A DNA stretch of 64,000 nucleotides from Clostridia bacterium (lineage in GTDB: Bacteria; Bacillota; Clostridia; Christensenellales; Aristaeellaceae), in NCBI GenBank assembly GCA_017447185.1, contig JAFSOC010000004.1, positions 1-64,000 of the forward strand. Reading direction: 5' to 3'. How positions within the stretch are numbered: the first letter of the stretch is position 1; each line of letters opens with the position of its first letter. Below, one piece after another: positions 6,907 through 16,511 of the stretch. The position numbers and the translations under genes are program-made. The notes beneath the pieces were generated by a model that saw only the letters and a program-made list of their open reading frames with translations, searched no databases and was not told the origin of the DNA.

Positions 6907-8091
6907 TTATGCTTCCCCGAACGGAATCTCCTGCAGCCCCAGCGTCTCTGACACCGCCCGGTGCAGGTATTCGTCCTTCCGGTGCACCCATTTGACAGAG
7001 GAGGGTATCACTTCACCGTCCGTCCAGCGGAACATCCCGCTGCCGTCCTCCCGCAGGCCGTAATCCGTCAGCCCTTTTCCCTCTTCCGGCACCAGCACCG
7101 TCAGCCGGTTCCGTACCCGGTTCCCCAGGAAGACCGTAAAAAGGTTCCGCTGCGGATCCACGGAAACATGATTGCCGGTAAATCCGCCAATTCCGAAGGC
7201 TTCACACCCCATATACACCGGGATTTCCGACCAGTACTGCACCGGATGGCGTACATAGCACTGCAGTCCCAGGTACTGCGTATAGGTCCCGTCCGGCCGT
7301 TTCTGTCCGGTCCGGTTTACAGCGATCTCCTTCAGCGACTCCTCCCCGACGATCTTCCGGTCCAGCACCGCCCGGCAGAACCGGATCATGTCCGGCACAG
7401 TGGAAAACAATCCCGCGTGTCCGCTCAGGTCACCCGTATCCCCCTGTATCACCGCCGCCTTCGGGTCGTGCGGAATGCCGGGCTTCAGTCCGTCCCGCAG
7501 GATATATTTCCCGTTTTCAATCCGGTGCTCCCGGTCGTAACTCTGACAGTCGCCGATCCGGTTCTCCGGTACCTTCGCCCAGGTCTCCCGCATGCCGGCG
7601 GGTTCCAGGATCATTTCCTGCACACACTTCATCAGGGACTGTCCGCTGACCGCTTCCGCCACATATTTCAGGATCATGGCGGGAATGTCGGAATACACGC
7701 GCCGGTCTGTCTGTAGCATTCCCTCCGCGGCAAACAGCGCGTTCTGCGCCGCTTCCCGGTCCGGACATGCGTCCAGGCGTACCGGTGTGCGGACCGTCAG
7801 CGCGAAGGACATCAGTTCCCATACCGTCCGGTCCTTCAACCCCGTAAAGCGGGGATCATAGGAAAAAACAGACCTGCTGAAATCCAGCAGGCCCTCTTCC
7901 TTCAGTTTCATCAGGCACAGGCCCGTGAACAGTTTTGTCACGCTGGCCAGGTCAAACACGCTCTGTCCGGAAACATTTCCGTCCATGGCGGTTTCCACCC
8001 GGCTGCCATCGCCGCAGGCAATGCTCATCCCGCTCAGGATCTGTGTCCCGCGGGTAAAGTAGCGGATGCCTTCCAGCAGTCTGTCGTTCAT
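6907..8091 (-). CDS. Serine hydrolase, class C beta-lactamase/EstB fold
   Basis: A 394-residue protein of the beta-lactamase-like superfamily. The nucleophile motif SxxK is seen as ASVTKL near residue 50, and YSD stands where the second YxN motif is expected. There is no signal peptide, so it is likely cytoplasmic and acts as an esterase or peptidase rather than a secreted antibiotic-resistance enzyme (inference). The ATG at 8091 overlaps the stop of the upstream kinase gene (ATGA) and has GGAG upstream, which favours it over the ATG at 8115. Substrate unknown. Confidence 0.85.
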   Translation of the reverse strand: MNDRLLEGIRYFTRGTQILSGMSIACGDGSRVETAMDGNVSGQSVFDLASVTKLFTGLCLMKLKEEGLLDFSRSVFSYDPRFTGLKDRTVWELMSFALTVRTPVRLDACPDREAAQNALFAAEGMLQTDRRVYSDIPAMILKYVAEAVSGQSLMKCVQEMILEPAGMRETWAKVPENRIGDCQSYDREHRIENGKYILRDGLKPGIPHDPKAAVIQGDTGDLSGHAGLFSTVPDMIRFCRAVLDRKIVGEESLKEIAVNRTGQKRPDGTYTQYLGLQCYVRHPVQYWSEIPVYMGCEAFGIGGFTGNHVSVDPQRNLFTVFLGNRVRNRLTVLVPEEGKGLTDYGLREDGSGMFRWTDGEVIPSSVKWVHRKDEYLHRAVSETLGLQEIPFGEA

Positions 8092-8915
8092 CCTTCCACT
8101 CCAATTCTGGTGCACGGCACACGCCCTTCCGCCAGTTCCGACAGATGATGGCGCGCATGGCCGATGACCACGGTGGTTCCGCCCCGGACGCAGGACAGCG
8201 CGTATTCCAGCTTGGCCCGCGCGCCGTTGGCGCCGGCCCGGCTGGCGCCGATGCAGCCGGCCTGCAGCTCCCGCACCTTCTTCTCCACTTCCTCAAAGGT
8301 TTTCCCGGTCACATCCCGGACCAGGGAATCGGGATTTCCTTTTTCCCTGTAGATACCTTCCGTGGAGGTCATCAGCACGAGCATTTTCGCTTTCACAAGC
8401 CCGGCAATCACCGCTGCTGTTTCGTCGTTGTCCACACACTCGTACACTTCACCGCCCAGTTTGCGCCGGGCTGCCAGTTCCATCTTCCGGTTTTCCTCGT
8501 CGGAAACCGGGTCATTGTAATTGATAATCGGGATGGTTTTCTGTTCTGCCGCGCGGATCAGCAGCTGCCGGATATGCTCCCGCTTTTCGGGATCGTTGAA
8601 ATGGGTATGCTCCACCAGGATCTGGCGCACGCCGTATTCCGGCCGGATAAACTGCCGGTAATTCTGCATCAGGATGGCCTGTCCCTGGGAGGAGTAGTCC
8701 GTCTTGTCCTGTTCCGGATCGCCGTTCAGTTCCCGTCCGGTCCGCTTGATATAGTCCAGGCGGCCGATTTCGGTCGCGCCGCTGGTTACCCAGATCATCC
8801 CCGGCCGCAGGTCCGCCCCCAGCCGTGAAATGATATTGTAATCAATTTCCTGGTCCTCTTTCCGGATCAGCGCCATGCTGCCGATTTTCCCAACCAGATC
8901 AAACTGATAGTCCAT
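8088..8915 (-). CDS. Amino acid kinase family protein
   Basis: A 275-residue single-domain kinase of the amino acid kinase fold, which phosphorylates carboxylates, carbamate or nucleotides. Visible elements: WVTSGATEIG in the first half, a DNDET motif and the TSTEGIY segment that in glutamate 5-kinase contact nucleotide, and RAGANGARAKLEYA near the end. It resembles glutamate 5-kinase most but begins differently (no typical KxGS start), lacks a PUA domain and has no proA neighbour, so the substrate is open. It lies 20 nt after the shikimate kinase gene and overlaps the following hydrolase gene. Confidence 0.8.
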   Translation of the reverse strand: MDYQFDLVGKIGSMALIRKEDQEIDYNIISRLGADLRPGMIWVTSGATEIGRLDYIKRTGRELNGDPEQDKTDYSSQGQAILMQNYRQFIRPEYGVRQILVEHTHFNDPEKREHIRQLLIRAAEQKTIPIINYNDPVSDEENRKMELAARRKLGGEVYECVDNDETAAVIAGLVKAKMLVLMTSTEGIYREKGNPDSLVRDVTGKTFEEVEKKVRELQAGCIGASRAGANGARAKLEYALSCVRGGTTVVIGHARHHLSELAEGRVPCTRIGVEG

Positions 8916-8935
8916 GCTTCTCTCTCCTCCGCGGG

Positions 8936-9445
8936 TCAGAACCGCTCCTGCAGCAGGCGCGACAGGGTGTAGACCGCCATGTGATAACCCTGGTCATTCC
9001 GGACCGTAACATCCGCAAGATCCCGGTACACCGGCATGCGCTCGCGGTATATTCTTTCCACTTCCGCCAGTCCGCCTTCCCGCAGCGTCGGCCGCCGGTC
9101 CAGCTTGATATCCGTCAGGATTTCCTCCAGCGGGCGGTCGATCCATACGATCCGGCCCCAGCTGCGCATGATATGCCGGTTCTCCGGATTCATCACTGTG
9201 CCGCCGCCGGTGGAAACGATCATCGGCCTGGCCCGTGTCAGGAGAACCAGCGCTCCGGTTTCCGCCCGGCGGAATTTCTCCTCGCCGAAACGGTCAAAGA
9301 AATCGTTCACCGTTCCGCCGGCGCTCTGCGCCACCATGGCATCCGTATCCACGAAAGGAATACCGGTCTCCCGGGCAACCCGCTTGCCCAGGCTGCTTTT
9401 TCCGCAGCCCTGCATCCCGATCAGGAAGATATGTCTGTCCGGCAT
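8936..9445 (-). CDS. aroK: Shikimate kinase
   Basis: A 169-residue P-loop kinase that phosphorylates shikimate at the 3-OH in the chorismate pathway. Walker A is GMQGCGKS (residues 10-17), followed by the shikimate-binding FVDTD, the FRRAETGAL block (family FRxxE), STGGGTV, and a lid arginine in DRRPTL. The ATG at 9445 is preceded by AAAGGAG; an upstream in-frame ATG at 9487 lacks this. Other aro genes are not nearby. It heads a three-gene unit with the amino acid kinase and serine hydrolase. Confidence 0.92.
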   Translation of the reverse strand: MPDRHIFLIGMQGCGKSSLGKRVARETGIPFVDTDAMVAQSAGGTVNDFFDRFGEEKFRRAETGALVLLTRARPMIVSTGGGTVMNPENRHIMRSWGRIVWIDRPLEEILTDIKLDRRPTLREGGLAEVERIYRERMPVYRDLADVTVRNDQGYHMAVYTLSRLLQERF

Positions 9446-9517
9446 GACCGCTGTCTCCTTTCGCAATATTTTCCATACCTGCTCCATCGCGCACCGCGCG
9501 GATGATGCACCTATGCA

Positions 9518-11002
9518 TTATGCATGATTTCCGGTTTCCGTCAAGTCGTTTTCCGTCTCCCCGGCCGGCGCAGGCGCCTCCGCATGTTCCAGCGTAAAGC
9601 AGAACGCGGCGCCTTTATCCGTATCCAGCAGCCGCAGGCTCTGCCCGTGCATCTCCATGATCCGCTTGCTGATGCTCAGCCCCAGCCCTGTGCCCTTGCC
9701 GGAGGTATGCGCCCGGTCCGCCGTGAAGAACCGGTCGAAAATCTTGTCCCGGTCCTCCTCCGCCACGCCGATGCCGTTGTCCCGTACGATGATTTCAGCC
9801 TTTTCCCCGCGCACCCGGGAGGACAAAGTAATTTTTCCGCCCTCACCCGTAAACTTGATGGCGTTGTCCAGCAGATTGATCACCACCTGTTCAATCCGGT
9901 CCCGGTCCGCCCGCACATAGCAGGGATCCTCCTCCGGTTCGCAGGAAATATCAATCTTTTTCTCTTCCACCGCTGTGATCCGGCAGATGATCGCGCGGCG
10001 CAGCATTTCGTTGATATCGAAGACCGAAAGCTCCGGCTTCGCGTCATCGCGCTCCAGCCGGCTCAGCGCCAGCAGGTCGTTCACCAGTCCGCTCAGCCGC
10101 TTGGATTCATCCGCCACCAGCCGCAGGTATTTCGGATGCTCTTCCGCGGGAATCACGCCGTCCGCCATGCCCTCCGCGAATCCGCGGATGCTGGTGATGG
10201 GGCTGCGCAGTTCGTGGCTGACGTTGGATACGAATTCCCGGCGGCCTTCCTCCACGCCTTCCAGCTTCTTCGTCATCGTATTGAAGGCGCGGCTGACTTC
10301 CTTCAGTTCCCGGCCGCCCTTGTTCTCGTCCACCCGGACCTTGAAATTTCCTTCCGCGATGTTCTCAGCGGCGTCCGTCATCTTCCGCAGGGGACGCAGC
10401 GCCGAGCGCACAAACAGGAAAACCGCGATGCCGGACAGCACCAGCACGCCGACGGTGATCAGGATAATCTTCAGCAGGATCTGGTCCAGGCCGGATTCGA
10501 TTTCCTGCGCCCGGGTCTGGATGAACACGGCACCCATCACATAATCGTTCTGCACAAACGGCACACCCACCGTAAAGGTCGGCGCCTGCCCCTCGTTGGA
10601 GCGGACCCGGATACTTTCGCCCCGGAGTACCTTCAGCAGCGCATCCGAGATTTCCTCCCCCGACAGGGATTCGACGAATTCCGGATCCTCACTGTACGCC
10701 GTCTGGATATTGTCCATCACGTTGCCGCGGGGGTCCACCACAGCGATATAGGCGCCGAATTCCCGGTTCACCTTTTCCGCCTTCCAGTTCAGGTGGTCCC
10801 GGCTGGTGCTTCCCCAGTAGCTTTCCATCGTGCTGCCCGTCAGCTCCGAAGCCAGGTATGCGATATCCTCCGCCTCGGAAATCAGGTAATCCAGCCGGGC
10901 ATCAATCTGCTGGTTCCGCAGCGTGATCCACCAGATGCCGGAAAGCGCGACAGCTGTGATCAGGATTGCCGCCATCACCACAGCCATTATCCTTGCAAAC
11001 AT
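9518..11002 (-). CDS. Membrane sensor histidine kinase (WalK/PhoR-like)
   Basis: A 494-residue sensor: TM1 at about 7-28, an extracellular sensing region to about 175, TM2 near 178-200, a HAMP linker, the HisKA domain with phospho-acceptor in VSNVSHELRSPITS (H about 260) and a HATPase_c domain with N, G1 and G2 boxes (NLLDNAIKFT, DNGIGV, GTGLGLS). It ends in an acidic, Ala/Pro-rich tail. It follows its response regulator by 46 nt. The extracellular domain has no recognisable ligand-binding family to my eye, so the signal is unknown. Confidence 0.93.
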   Translation of the reverse strand: MFARIMAVVMAAILITAVALSGIWWITLRNQQIDARLDYLISEAEDIAYLASELTGSTMESYWGSTSRDHLNWKAEKVNREFGAYIAVVDPRGNVMDNIQTAYSEDPEFVESLSGEEISDALLKVLRGESIRVRSNEGQAPTFTVGVPFVQNDYVMGAVFIQTRAQEIESGLDQILLKIILITVGVLVLSGIAVFLFVRSALRPLRKMTDAAENIAEGNFKVRVDENKGGRELKEVSRAFNTMTKKLEGVEEGRREFVSNVSHELRSPITSIRGFAEGMADGVIPAEEHPKYLRLVADESKRLSGLVNDLLALSRLERDDAKPELSVFDINEMLRRAIICRITAVEEKKIDISCEPEEDPCYVRADRDRIEQVVINLLDNAIKFTGEGGKITLSSRVRGEKAEIIVRDNGIGVAEEDRDKIFDRFFTADRAHTSGKGTGLGLSISKRIMEMHGQSLRLLDTDKGAAFCFTLEHAEAPAPAGETENDLTETGNHA

Positions 11003-11048
11003 TCAGACCCTCCAGAATCGTTCAATCCCAAAACCAAAGATCAAAAAA

Positions 11049-11741
11049 CTAACAGCTGAACTTATATCCGACGCCCCGTACCGTATACAGCGACCATCCG
11101 TATTTTTCGCTGTCCGGCAGTTTCTCCCGCAGCCGCTTGATATGAACGTCCACCGTCCGGCTGTCCCCGAAGAAATCGAATCCCCATACCTGGGCCAGCA
11201 GCTGCTCCCGGGTAAACACCTGGTTCGGATGGGACGCCAGGAAATACAGCACTTCCAGTTCCTTCGGCGGCATCTCCAGCTTTTTCCCGTCGTAGTGCAC
11301 GTCGTATTCCGCGATGCTGACAGTCAGTCCCGGCCAGGAAATGTCCGCCTGTTTGCTGTCGTCATCCGTTCCCTGGGCGCGTCGGAGAACCGCCTTGACC
11401 CGGGCCGCCATTTCCTTTCCGTCAAAGGGCTTGGTGATATAGTCATCCGCCCCCAGCTCCAGGCACAGCACCTTGTCGAAGGTTTCCCCGCGGGCTGTCA
11501 CCATGATCACCGGAATATTCCCGCTCTTGCGCACTGCCTTCAGCACCTGGTACCCGTCCATGCCGGGCAGCATCACATCCAGCAGGATCAGGTCCGGCGG
11601 CAGCCGGCGGAATTCCTCCAGTGCCGTATCTCCCCGGTCCGCAACCCGAACCTCGAAATTTTCCGCTTCCAGGTATAACTGCTCCAGCCGGCTGATATTC
11701 GGATCATCATCCACTACAAGAATACTGGGCTTATCCTTCAT
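11049..11741 (-). CDS. OmpR-family response regulator
   Basis: A 230-residue regulator. The receiver domain has the acidic pocket DDD (11-13), phospho-acceptor D55 (LILLDVMLPGMDGY) and K in DDYITKPF; the C-terminal winged helix carries the OmpR/PhoB signature (VFTREQLLAQVWG, RTVDVHIKRLREKL). It is the partner of the adjacent histidine kinase. I chose the ATG at 11741 because GGAGG lies 7 nt upstream; the in-frame ATG at 11759 overlaps that region. It follows mutS2 by 51 nt, so all may be on one transcript. Confidence 0.94.
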   Translation of the reverse strand: MKDKPSILVVDDDPNISRLEQLYLEAENFEVRVADRGDTALEEFRRLPPDLILLDVMLPGMDGYQVLKAVRKSGNIPVIMVTARGETFDKVLCLELGADDYITKPFDGKEMAARVKAVLRRAQGTDDDSKQADISWPGLTVSIAEYDVHYDGKKLEMPPKELEVLYFLASHPNQVFTREQLLAQVWGFDFFGDSRTVDVHIKRLREKLPDSEKYGWSLYTVRGVGYKFSC

Positions 11742-11792
11742 AATCAGGCCTCCGTCCAATCAATTCATTCCCGTTTGCCGATGGTCCCCGTT

Positions 11793-14147
11793 TTACCGCA
11801 GGGTCACCACGGTCACGCCGTCCTCGCCTTCTCCGTACATTCCCCTGCGGAAACTCTTCACATGCTTGTTCTTCCGCAGGTCCTGCTGAATCCCCGCGCG
11901 CAGGATACCGGTTCCCTTGCCGTGAATGATATATACCTCATTCAGCCCGGCCAGCACCGCTTCATCCAGGTACAGACCGACAGCGCCCAGCGCTTCCTCC
12001 AGGCTCATCCCGCGCACATCGCATTCCGATTTCACTGTCCGGCTCATCATGCCGGTTTTCGCCCGGACCGTGCTCTTCTCCGGCGCTTTCGCCGCCTGGA
12101 TCATCCGCAGCTGGCCCAGGGGCGCTTTGAACTTCATCGCACCGGCCTGCAGGGAAACCTCTCCCTTGTCGTCCGGTGCCGCGAGCACCGTTCCCTCCGC
12201 GCCAAGCGTCAGGATCCGCACCCGGTCGCCCGGCTTCACGGTCTTCGGTGCCTCGCTGTCTTCCTGTGCTTCCTGGCGCAGGCCCTCCGACAGGTCGTCA
12301 ATCCCGTGTTCCAGCCTCCGCCGCAGCTCCGCGGCGGATCCGTCTCCCGCGGCGTTCTTCTTCATCTTCTTGAGTTCGGAAATCACGGTTTCGCTTTCGC
12401 GCCGCGCCTGCTCAAGAATCCGCTTTGCTTCCTCCCGGGTTTTCCGCAGGGTCTGTTCCCGTTTGGACTCCATTTCCTTGCGCAGCTTTTCCGCCTCGTC
12501 CCGCAGCCGGATCGTTTCCTTTCCGGCTTCCTGGGCAATCTGCCGTTCCCGTTCCGCCACCTGCCGGTGGTATTCCGCGTTGGCAATCACATCCTCAAAG
12601 CGGACCGTATCCCCGCTCAGGAGTTTCTTCGCCGCGTCAATCAGGTTTTCCGGCAGTCCCAGCCGCCGGCTGATTTCAAAGGCATTGCTCTTTCCCGGCA
12701 CGCCGATGGACAGCCGGTAGGTGGGCCGCAGCGTTTCCACGTCAAACTCCACCGAGGCGTTCTCCACCCCCTTGGTGGTCAGCGCGAAAATCTTCAGTTC
12801 ACTGTAATGGGTGGTCGCCATCGTCCGCACACCGATATGCAGCAGCCGGGTCAGGATGCTCTGGGCCAGTGCTGCGCCTTCCGTCGGATCGGTTCCGGCG
12901 CCCAGCTCGTCGAACAGCACCAGGTCCCGCGGCGTTACCTCCCGCATGATCGTGACGATATTGGTCATATGTCCGCTGAAGGTGGACAGGCTCTGCTCAA
13001 TGCTCTGCTCATCCCCGATATCAGCGAACACCTGCTCAAACACCGCCAGTTCCGTTCCCATGTCCGCCGGCACCTGCAGTCCCGCCTGCGCCATCAGGGT
13101 GAACAGTCCCACCGTCTTCAGCGTCACGGTCTTGCCGCCCGTGTTCGGCCCGGTAACCACCAGCGTCGTAAATTCCTTGCCGAGCCATACTGTTTCCGGT
13201 ACCACCTTCTCAGGATCGATCAGCGGATGCCGTCCGCGGATAATATGCAGGTATCCGTCCCGGTTCAGTTTCGGCTGCACGCAAACGAACCGCCGGCTCA
13301 GCAGCCCCTTGGCAAAAATGAAATCCAGCTCCGCCAGCAGCTCCACCGTCTCAGCCATGCTCTTCGCGTACGGCGCGATCTCCGCGCTCAGCGCCGCGAG
13401 GATCCGGGCGATCTCCTGCTGCTCCTTCACTTCCCACTGTTTCAGTTCGTTACCCATTTCCACCGCTGCCATCGGTTCGATGAACAGGGTTGCGCCGCTG
13501 GAGGACTGGTCGTGCACCAGTCCGGGAACGTTGGCTCGGAATTCCGCCTTGACCGGCAGCACATACCGGTCTCCGCGCATGGTAATGATCGGATCCTGCA
13601 GGTATTTCTGCATGGCCGCCGAGTGGATCATCTGGTTCAGCTTTTCCTTGATCCGTTCCTGGGCGCCGCGCAGGTGCCGCCGGATGTTCATCAGTTCGCT
13701 GGAAGCCCGGTCGGCGATTTCGTCCTCGGACAGGATCGCGTCCGTAATATCCTTTTCCAGGTTCCGCGCAACAAACAGGCCTTCCGCCTTTGCCCGCAGG
13801 ATGGGAGTATTCTCCCGGTCCGTCACCAGCGCGTCCTGCGCCGCCCGCGAGGCCCGGAGCATTTCCGCCACGCTCAGCAGCATACCGGCGCTCAGGGTTC
13901 CGCCCTTGTCGCACACGCTCAGCGCCTGCCGCACATCCGGGAAGGAGATCATCGGATGTCCGCCCACATACTGCAGGATGACCGTGGCTTCCTCCGTCTC
14001 CGCCTGGGCGGCCGCGGCGGATGCCAGGTCGTCCGTCGGCACCAGCTGCCGGCATTTCCCGGCTCCCGCTTCTGTCAGCGCGCCTTCCGCCAGCAGCTCC
14101 CGGATCCGGGTGAACTCCAGCACCCGCATCGTTCTCTCACTGATCAT
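11793..14147 (-). CDS. mutS2: MutS2 ATPase/endonuclease
   Basis: A 784-residue MutS-family protein without the mismatch-recognition domain. Walker A is GPNTGGKT near 331, Walker B LVLFDELGAGTDPTEGAAL follows, then a long helical region (about 500-620) rich in Lys/Glu, a KOW-like segment, and a C-terminal Smr nuclease domain (CDVRGMSLEEA and the HGKGTG motif, about 704-784). MutS2 acts on branched DNA and, in Bacillus, rescues collided ribosomes. Length agrees with the family. It follows the U32 peptidase gene by 33 nt. Confidence 0.96.
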   Translation of the reverse strand: MISERTMRVLEFTRIRELLAEGALTEAGAGKCRQLVPTDDLASAAAAQAETEEATVILQYVGGHPMISFPDVRQALSVCDKGGTLSAGMLLSVAEMLRASRAAQDALVTDRENTPILRAKAEGLFVARNLEKDITDAILSEDEIADRASSELMNIRRHLRGAQERIKEKLNQMIHSAAMQKYLQDPIITMRGDRYVLPVKAEFRANVPGLVHDQSSSGATLFIEPMAAVEMGNELKQWEVKEQQEIARILAALSAEIAPYAKSMAETVELLAELDFIFAKGLLSRRFVCVQPKLNRDGYLHIIRGRHPLIDPEKVVPETVWLGKEFTTLVVTGPNTGGKTVTLKTVGLFTLMAQAGLQVPADMGTELAVFEQVFADIGDEQSIEQSLSTFSGHMTNIVTIMREVTPRDLVLFDELGAGTDPTEGAALAQSILTRLLHIGVRTMATTHYSELKIFALTTKGVENASVEFDVETLRPTYRLSIGVPGKSNAFEISRRLGLPENLIDAAKKLLSGDTVRFEDVIANAEYHRQVAERERQIAQEAGKETIRLRDEAEKLRKEMESKREQTLRKTREEAKRILEQARRESETVISELKKMKKNAAGDGSAAELRRRLEHGIDDLSEGLRQEAQEDSEAPKTVKPGDRVRILTLGAEGTVLAAPDDKGEVSLQAGAMKFKAPLGQLRMIQAAKAPEKSTVRAKTGMMSRTVKSECDVRGMSLEEALGAVGLYLDEAVLAGLNEVYIIHGKGTGILRAGIQQDLRKNKHVKSFRRGMYGEGEDGVTVVTLR

Positions 14148-14180
14148 ATTCCGTCTCCATTAATCATTCACTGTCTGCCG

Positions 14181-16487
14181 TTATTCCACCGGCCTGTTCC
14201 AGTGTCCGCCGGTCGTTTCCATTCCGGTCTTTGTGCCCCGCTCCAGGGCGTCCAGCACCCGTTCCGTTTCCTCTCCGCTCTCCGTTGTCATTTCGATCTG
14301 CGGAAAACGGATTCCTTTCCGGTCTGTCCATTCCGTCGGCAGCCCGTTCATCAGGCGGATCCGGCAGCCTTCCGGAAGCCGCTGCCGCAGCAGCGGGAAC
14401 CGGTGCCCCATCGTATCTTCCAGCACGTTTCCGGCCAGGGCGTCCGGATGATGCGCATCGCACATCCGGCATTCCCGGTGCCCGTCCGTGCATCCCAGGG
14501 CCGTCCGGGCCGGGCAGTGGTGCAGCAGCATTAGCTGCGTCCGTCCGAAAACCGTTACAGCAATTGGCGGATCGCCGGCCAGCAGTTCTTCCAGTTCCTT
14601 TCCCGTCAGTTCCGGGGAAGCCGTCACAAATGCGCAGCCCGCTTCCAGCAGGAAGGCGGCGGCCTGCCGGTTCATCACTGGAACGCCGCTGCCGGCGCCG
14701 AAGGGAACCGGCCATTCCAGGCCCAGCTGGCCCACCGTGCCCAGCACGATGCCACCCAGCTTCTCCCGGTATTTCACCGTCAGACGCCGGATCATCTGCA
14801 GCGTGTCTTCCGTACAGACCCGCGGCAGCTGCAGCCATTCCCCTGCCGGCATTTTCTCCAGCAGCTGCTCCAGCGCTTTCTCCCGCCAGTCCTCCGGATC
14901 CCGGATCACCCGGAACCCGCGTTCCCGTGCGATCTCCGCCTGTTCCTCCGTCCGGACTACCGCCATGGGCGGCAGTTCGCAGCGGGGCAGTTCCGCAGCC
15001 GGCAGTTTCCCTTCTTCGCCGCAGTCCGGCGCGAAAGCGTCCGTCCGGGCCTTTTCCAGGGCGCCCAGGGCCTCCCGCCGGATCCGGTTGATCTCCGATA
15101 CGGGAACAAAAGCGTTCTCCGTTTCGATCTCTATGATTCCCGGATCAAACAGGGTTTCCCCCGTCCGGCCCAGGTTCCGTTTCAGTTCCTCCGCCTGTGC
15201 GGGCCGCGTCCGGGCTCCTGCCACGGTTTCACCCCGGACCGTCACTTCGTTATCCCCGTCCGTCACCCGCAGCGTCAGCTTTTCCCCCGCGACCGCCCGC
15301 AGGAACAGATCCGCCCGCACGCGCCGGCCGGGCATCCGGGCTGCTTCCCGGATCTGCACGGCACTCGTCAGCCGGGCTACTTCGTCCCCGGTTTCCGCCT
15401 TCATTCCTTCCCGGAGGCGCACCAGCGCCACCGCGCCGGATGGCGTATCCTTCCCGGCATAGATCAGGCCGGCGCTGTCCCGGCGTCCGCGGATTTCCAG
15501 CTCGTCCCCGTCCGCCAGGTCCCGGCTCAGCCGCACCCTGGCGAACCGGCTGTCCGCCTGCTCCACCCGGCCGATCACCACGCCGCAATGGCTGACCCTT
15601 TCCGGCCAGATCACCCCGGCATCCTCGCATCCGAAGGCGTATCCCTTCATGAATCCGCCCCGGTTAAAAATCTGTTCCAGTGCTTCCTTGGCTTCCCTGT
15701 CCGCTTTCCGGAAGGCTCCGCTCTGCAGGCTGTCCAGGCCCCGGCGGTACTCCGCCGCCACCACGGCCGCATATTCCGGCCGTTTGGCCCTTCCCTCCAG
15801 CTTCACGGAGGCGACGCCCGCATCCTGCAGCGCCGGCAGGTCATCCCGCAGGCATACGTCCCGCGGACTCAGCCAGGCGCCGCGGCGGCCCCGGTAGAAA
15901 TATTCCTTCCGGCAGGGCTGCGCGCACCGGCCCCGGTTGCCGCTCCGTTCCCCAACCATGCTGGAGAACAGGCATTCCCCACTGACCGCCACGCACTGCG
16001 CACCGTGGCCAAACACTTCAATTTCAACCCCGGTGTCCGCGCATTTGCGGATCTCCTCCAGGGAACACTCCCGGGCCAGCACCACCCGGCCCATTCCCTG
16101 GTCCCGGCACCAGGCTGCCCCGGTCCGGTTATGAATCGCCATCTGGGTGCTTGCGTGCACAGTCAGCCCGGGACACAGGCTCCGGATCATCCGGAAAATC
16201 CCCAGGTCCTGTACCAGCACCGCGTCCACCCGGACTTCCCGCAGCAGCCGGATCACATCCGCCACTTCGTCCAGTTCCCGGTCCTTCACCAGGGTGTTCA
16301 GCGTCACATGCACGCGCATGTGCCGCGCATGGGCATAGCGTACAGCATCCTCCAGCCCCTGCCGGTCGAAATTGCCCGCACCTGCCCGCGCGCTGAATGC
16401 CGCGTAGCCAAGGTACACCGCGTCCGCGCCGGCAGCGTCCGCCCTTTCCAGCGCTTCACGGTTTCCGGCAGGTGCCAGGTTTTCCAT
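14181..16487 (-). CDS. U32 family peptidase with DUF3656-type C-terminus
   Basis: A 768-residue protein. The N-terminal half is a peptidase U32 barrel: LAPAGN start, GADAVYLGY, HVTLNTL, the signature ECSLEEIRKCAD...EVFGHGAQC, and cysteines in SGECLFSS and GRCAQPCR that fit the iron-sulfur or metal site of this family. The C-terminal part (about 380-768) resembles the DUF3656 and second U32 region of RlhA/YrrO-like proteins, involved in rRNA C2501 hydroxylation in E. coli. RlhA-like function is inference. GGAG precedes the ATG. It follows zapA by 24 nt, a common order in Clostridia. Confidence 0.9.
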   Translation of the reverse strand: MENLAPAGNREALERADAAGADAVYLGYAAFSARAGAGNFDRQGLEDAVRYAHARHMRVHVTLNTLVKDRELDEVADVIRLLREVRVDAVLVQDLGIFRMIRSLCPGLTVHASTQMAIHNRTGAAWCRDQGMGRVVLARECSLEEIRKCADTGVEIEVFGHGAQCVAVSGECLFSSMVGERSGNRGRCAQPCRKEYFYRGRRGAWLSPRDVCLRDDLPALQDAGVASVKLEGRAKRPEYAAVVAAEYRRGLDSLQSGAFRKADREAKEALEQIFNRGGFMKGYAFGCEDAGVIWPERVSHCGVVIGRVEQADSRFARVRLSRDLADGDELEIRGRRDSAGLIYAGKDTPSGAVALVRLREGMKAETGDEVARLTSAVQIREAARMPGRRVRADLFLRAVAGEKLTLRVTDGDNEVTVRGETVAGARTRPAQAEELKRNLGRTGETLFDPGIIEIETENAFVPVSEINRIRREALGALEKARTDAFAPDCGEEGKLPAAELPRCELPPMAVVRTEEQAEIARERGFRVIRDPEDWREKALEQLLEKMPAGEWLQLPRVCTEDTLQMIRRLTVKYREKLGGIVLGTVGQLGLEWPVPFGAGSGVPVMNRQAAAFLLEAGCAFVTASPELTGKELEELLAGDPPIAVTVFGRTQLMLLHHCPARTALGCTDGHRECRMCDAHHPDALAGNVLEDTMGHRFPLLRQRLPEGCRIRLMNGLPTEWTDRKGIRFPQIEMTTESGEETERVLDALERGTKTGMETTGGHWNRPVE

Positions 16488-16511
16488 CGTTTTTCTCCTT
16501 TTCTGTCCCGC

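Noticed and set aside
11775-14534. 919-codon open frame opposite mutS2
   Set aside because: Antisense shadow of mutS2; runs past both ends of that gene with no start signal and no recognisable domain.
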